From the NCBI GenBank assembly GCA_025964055.1, contig JAOPZP010000079.1, forward strand, positions 1 to 7,898: a DNA stretch of 7,898 nucleotides, read 5' to 3'. Position 1 is the first letter of the stretch. Each line of letters opens with the position of its first letter. The notes beneath the pieces were generated by a model. The model was not told the DNA's origin. It searched no databases and worked only from the letters and a program-made list of their open reading frames with translations. The DNA comes from Conexibacter sp. GTDB lineage: Bacteria > Actinomycetota > Thermoleophilia > Solirubrobacterales > Solirubrobacteraceae. Both the position numbers and the translations under genes were made by a program. Of this stretch, positions 7,441 through 7,898 are shown one piece after another.

Positions 7441-7898
7441 GCCGGCGCCCGGAGCTCGGCGCCACGCGGCCCCGAGTGCAGGACGGCCGGTCGGGGTCCG
7501 CGCAGCCCGTCATCAAGGAGCCGACGTGGACGCCGGAGATCCCCGCCTACTTCTACGTGGGCGGCCTCGCCGGGGCGTCGGCGGGCCTGGCGCTCCTGTC
7601 GGACCTCCGCGGCGACCACGGCCTCGCGCGCCGTGCGTGGGCCACGGCGCTGGCCGGCTCGGTCGTCAGCCCGGCGCTGCTGATCTCCGACCTCGGCGTC
7701 CGGCGGCGGTTCATGCACATGCTGCGCCTGGTCAAGGTCACGTCGCCGATGAGCATCGGCTCGTGGATCCTCGCGTGCTTCGGGACGGCCACGGCGCCGG
7801 CGGCGCTGCACGCGTTCACCGGCGGCGCGCTGGGGCGGCCGGGCCGCGCCGCGCAGGTGGCCTCCGCGCTGCTCGGACTGCCGCTGGCCTCCTACACC
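7437..7898 (+). CDS. NrfD-type membrane subunit, 3' end cut by window
   Basis: The ATG at 7437 overlaps the beta subunit TGA (ATGA), so translation is probably coupled. The 154 visible residues begin with a basic hydrophilic stretch of about 35 residues. TWTPEIPAYFYVGGLAGASA then starts the first helix, typical of the NrfD/PsrC family (P-x-Y-F-x-x-G-G-x-x-A). Hydrophobic helices lie at about 37-54, 67-84, 104-123 and 138 onward. The block ISDLGVRRRFMHMLRLVKVT followed by SPMSIGSWIL is a strong family match. NrfD proteins are normally about 300-400 residues with eight or more helices, so roughly half is missing. The likely role is membrane anchor and quinone-reactive partner of the formate dehydrogenase. 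It takes the place of the diheme cytochrome b (FdnI) of E. coli. Confidence 0.88.
   Translation, partial: MSRRPELGATRPRVQDGRSGSAQPVIKEPTWTPEIPAYFYVGGLAGASAGLALLSDLRGDHGLARRAWATALAGSVVSPALLISDLGVRRRFMHMLRLVKVTSPMSIGSWILACFGTATAPAALHAFTGGALGRPGRAAQVASALLGLPLASYT

Overview
The window is very GC-rich (roughly 70% or more by eye). Its codons strongly prefer G or C in the third position, so long spurious open frames run on both strands. The gene content and protein style suggest a high-GC actinobacterium, possibly of the Thermoleophilia/Solirubrobacterales type. That placement is inference from composition and remembered protein resemblance, not a search result.

Layout. Positions 1-379 (minus) hold most of a MarR-family repressor whose C-terminus runs off the window. 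Its upstream region is unusually AT-rich and carries a palindrome that looks like an autoregulatory operator. On the other side of that palindrome (about 442-543, plus) is a short open frame resembling the extreme C-terminus of an FAD-dependent monooxygenase, probably a gene remnant. Positions 581-1309 (plus) encode a membrane protein with a DUF2231-like four-helix N-terminus fused to a C-terminal c-type cytochrome domain. Convergent to it, 3167-1377 (minus) encodes a ThDP-dependent enzyme of the pyruvate oxidase/acetolactate synthase superfamily. An 88-bp divergent promoter region separates this gene from an operon reading right: formate dehydrogenase alpha subunit (3256-6522), the four-cluster iron-sulfur subunit (6523-7440), and an NrfD-type membrane subunit (7437 to the window end, incomplete).

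The key point is that the formate dehydrogenase alpha gene is not two genes. An in-frame TGA at 3832-3834 sits exactly where FdnG-type enzymes carry selenocysteine. It is followed, at the same offset as in E. coli fdhF, by a 7-bp hairpin with a GGUCU loop, which is a bacterial SECIS element. A naive gene caller would split the gene into a 5' piece ending at 3834 and a 3' piece starting at 3931.

Functionally, formate is oxidised at the Sec/Mo(W)-bisMGD site. Electrons pass through one [4Fe-4S] cluster in the alpha subunit and four in the beta subunit to the NrfD-like protein, which presumably reduces quinone. The neighbouring ThDP enzyme could also feed electrons from an alpha-keto acid to quinone if it is a true pyruvate:quinone oxidoreductase. 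The DUF2231-cytochrome c protein is a further redox membrane protein. A shared respiratory role for all of these is inference from proximity only.
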